DNA of 5,805 bases from Quisquiliibacterium sp. (GTDB lineage: Bacteria > Pseudomonadota > Gammaproteobacteria > Burkholderiales > Burkholderiaceae_E): assembly GCA_030830765.1 (NCBI GenBank), contig JAURMJ010000349.1, forward strand, positions 1-5,805, given 5' to 3'. Positions 5,749-5,805 of the stretch are shown here, piece after piece; positions within the stretch are counted from its first letter, which is position 1; each line of letters begins with the position of its first letter. The position numbers were made by a program, and so were the translations under genes. A model generated the notes under the pieces. The model was not told the DNA's origin. It worked only from the letters and a program-made list of their open reading frames with translations, and searched no databases.

Positions 5749-5805
5749 GCAGAAAGACCTTCAGGACTCAAGGCGCTGACCGGGCTTACAAATCAGAAAA
5801 GAAAA

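Noticed and set aside
5749..5805. Possible terminator or next gene start after the ArsR-type gene
   Set aside because: No stem with a T-run and no start codon with a credible ribosome site is visible in the 57 remaining bases; the A-rich end (AGAAAAGAAAA) cannot be interpreted without the sequence beyond.

Overview
The window (about 58-60% GC by eye, Proteobacteria-like genes, probably a betaproteobacterium of the Burkholderiales type; this placement rests only on protein resemblance) holds one compact, self-contained efflux locus plus the 5' end of an unrelated fatty-acid oxidation gene.

Layout. Positions 1-175 (minus) are the first 58 codons of a crotonase/3-hydroxyacyl-CoA dehydrogenase-type beta-oxidation protein that runs off the left edge. 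Positions 176-503 are a gene-free leader or intergenic stretch, with a small perfect inverted repeat close to that gene's start. A strong hairpin at 504-537 ends the next transcription unit. Positions 562-5160 (minus) form a tight three-gene operon. Its order is a secreted periplasmic adaptor (membrane fusion protein), an RND inner-membrane pump whose ATG overlaps the adaptor stop by 4 bp, and a 69-residue two-helix DUF2892 (YgaP-type) membrane protein whose ribosome binding site begins one base after the pump stop codon. Divergently, 5383-5748 (plus) encodes an ArsR/SmtB-family winged-helix repressor with three cysteines. The last 57 bases (5750-5805) show nothing I can name.

Control. The AT-rich spacer between the adaptor and the arsR-type gene carries a good sigma-70-like promoter for the regulator and a weaker candidate for the operon. 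Between them lies a 22-bp imperfect palindrome, with a third copy of its half-site over the regulator's -10 box. The simplest reading is that the ArsR protein represses both directions from this site and releases it when it senses a thiol-reactive or metal(loid) inducer. The pump would then expel a toxic compound through an outer-membrane channel that is not encoded here.

Most interesting points: the DUF2892 protein locked into an RND operon under a cysteine-containing ArsR regulator (a possible link to reactive sulfur or electrophile stress), the three-half-site operator, and an Arg in the RND proton-relay position where AcrB has Lys940. None of these amounts to a clearly new system; the locus looks like a known but poorly characterised ArsR-RND-DUF2892 arrangement.
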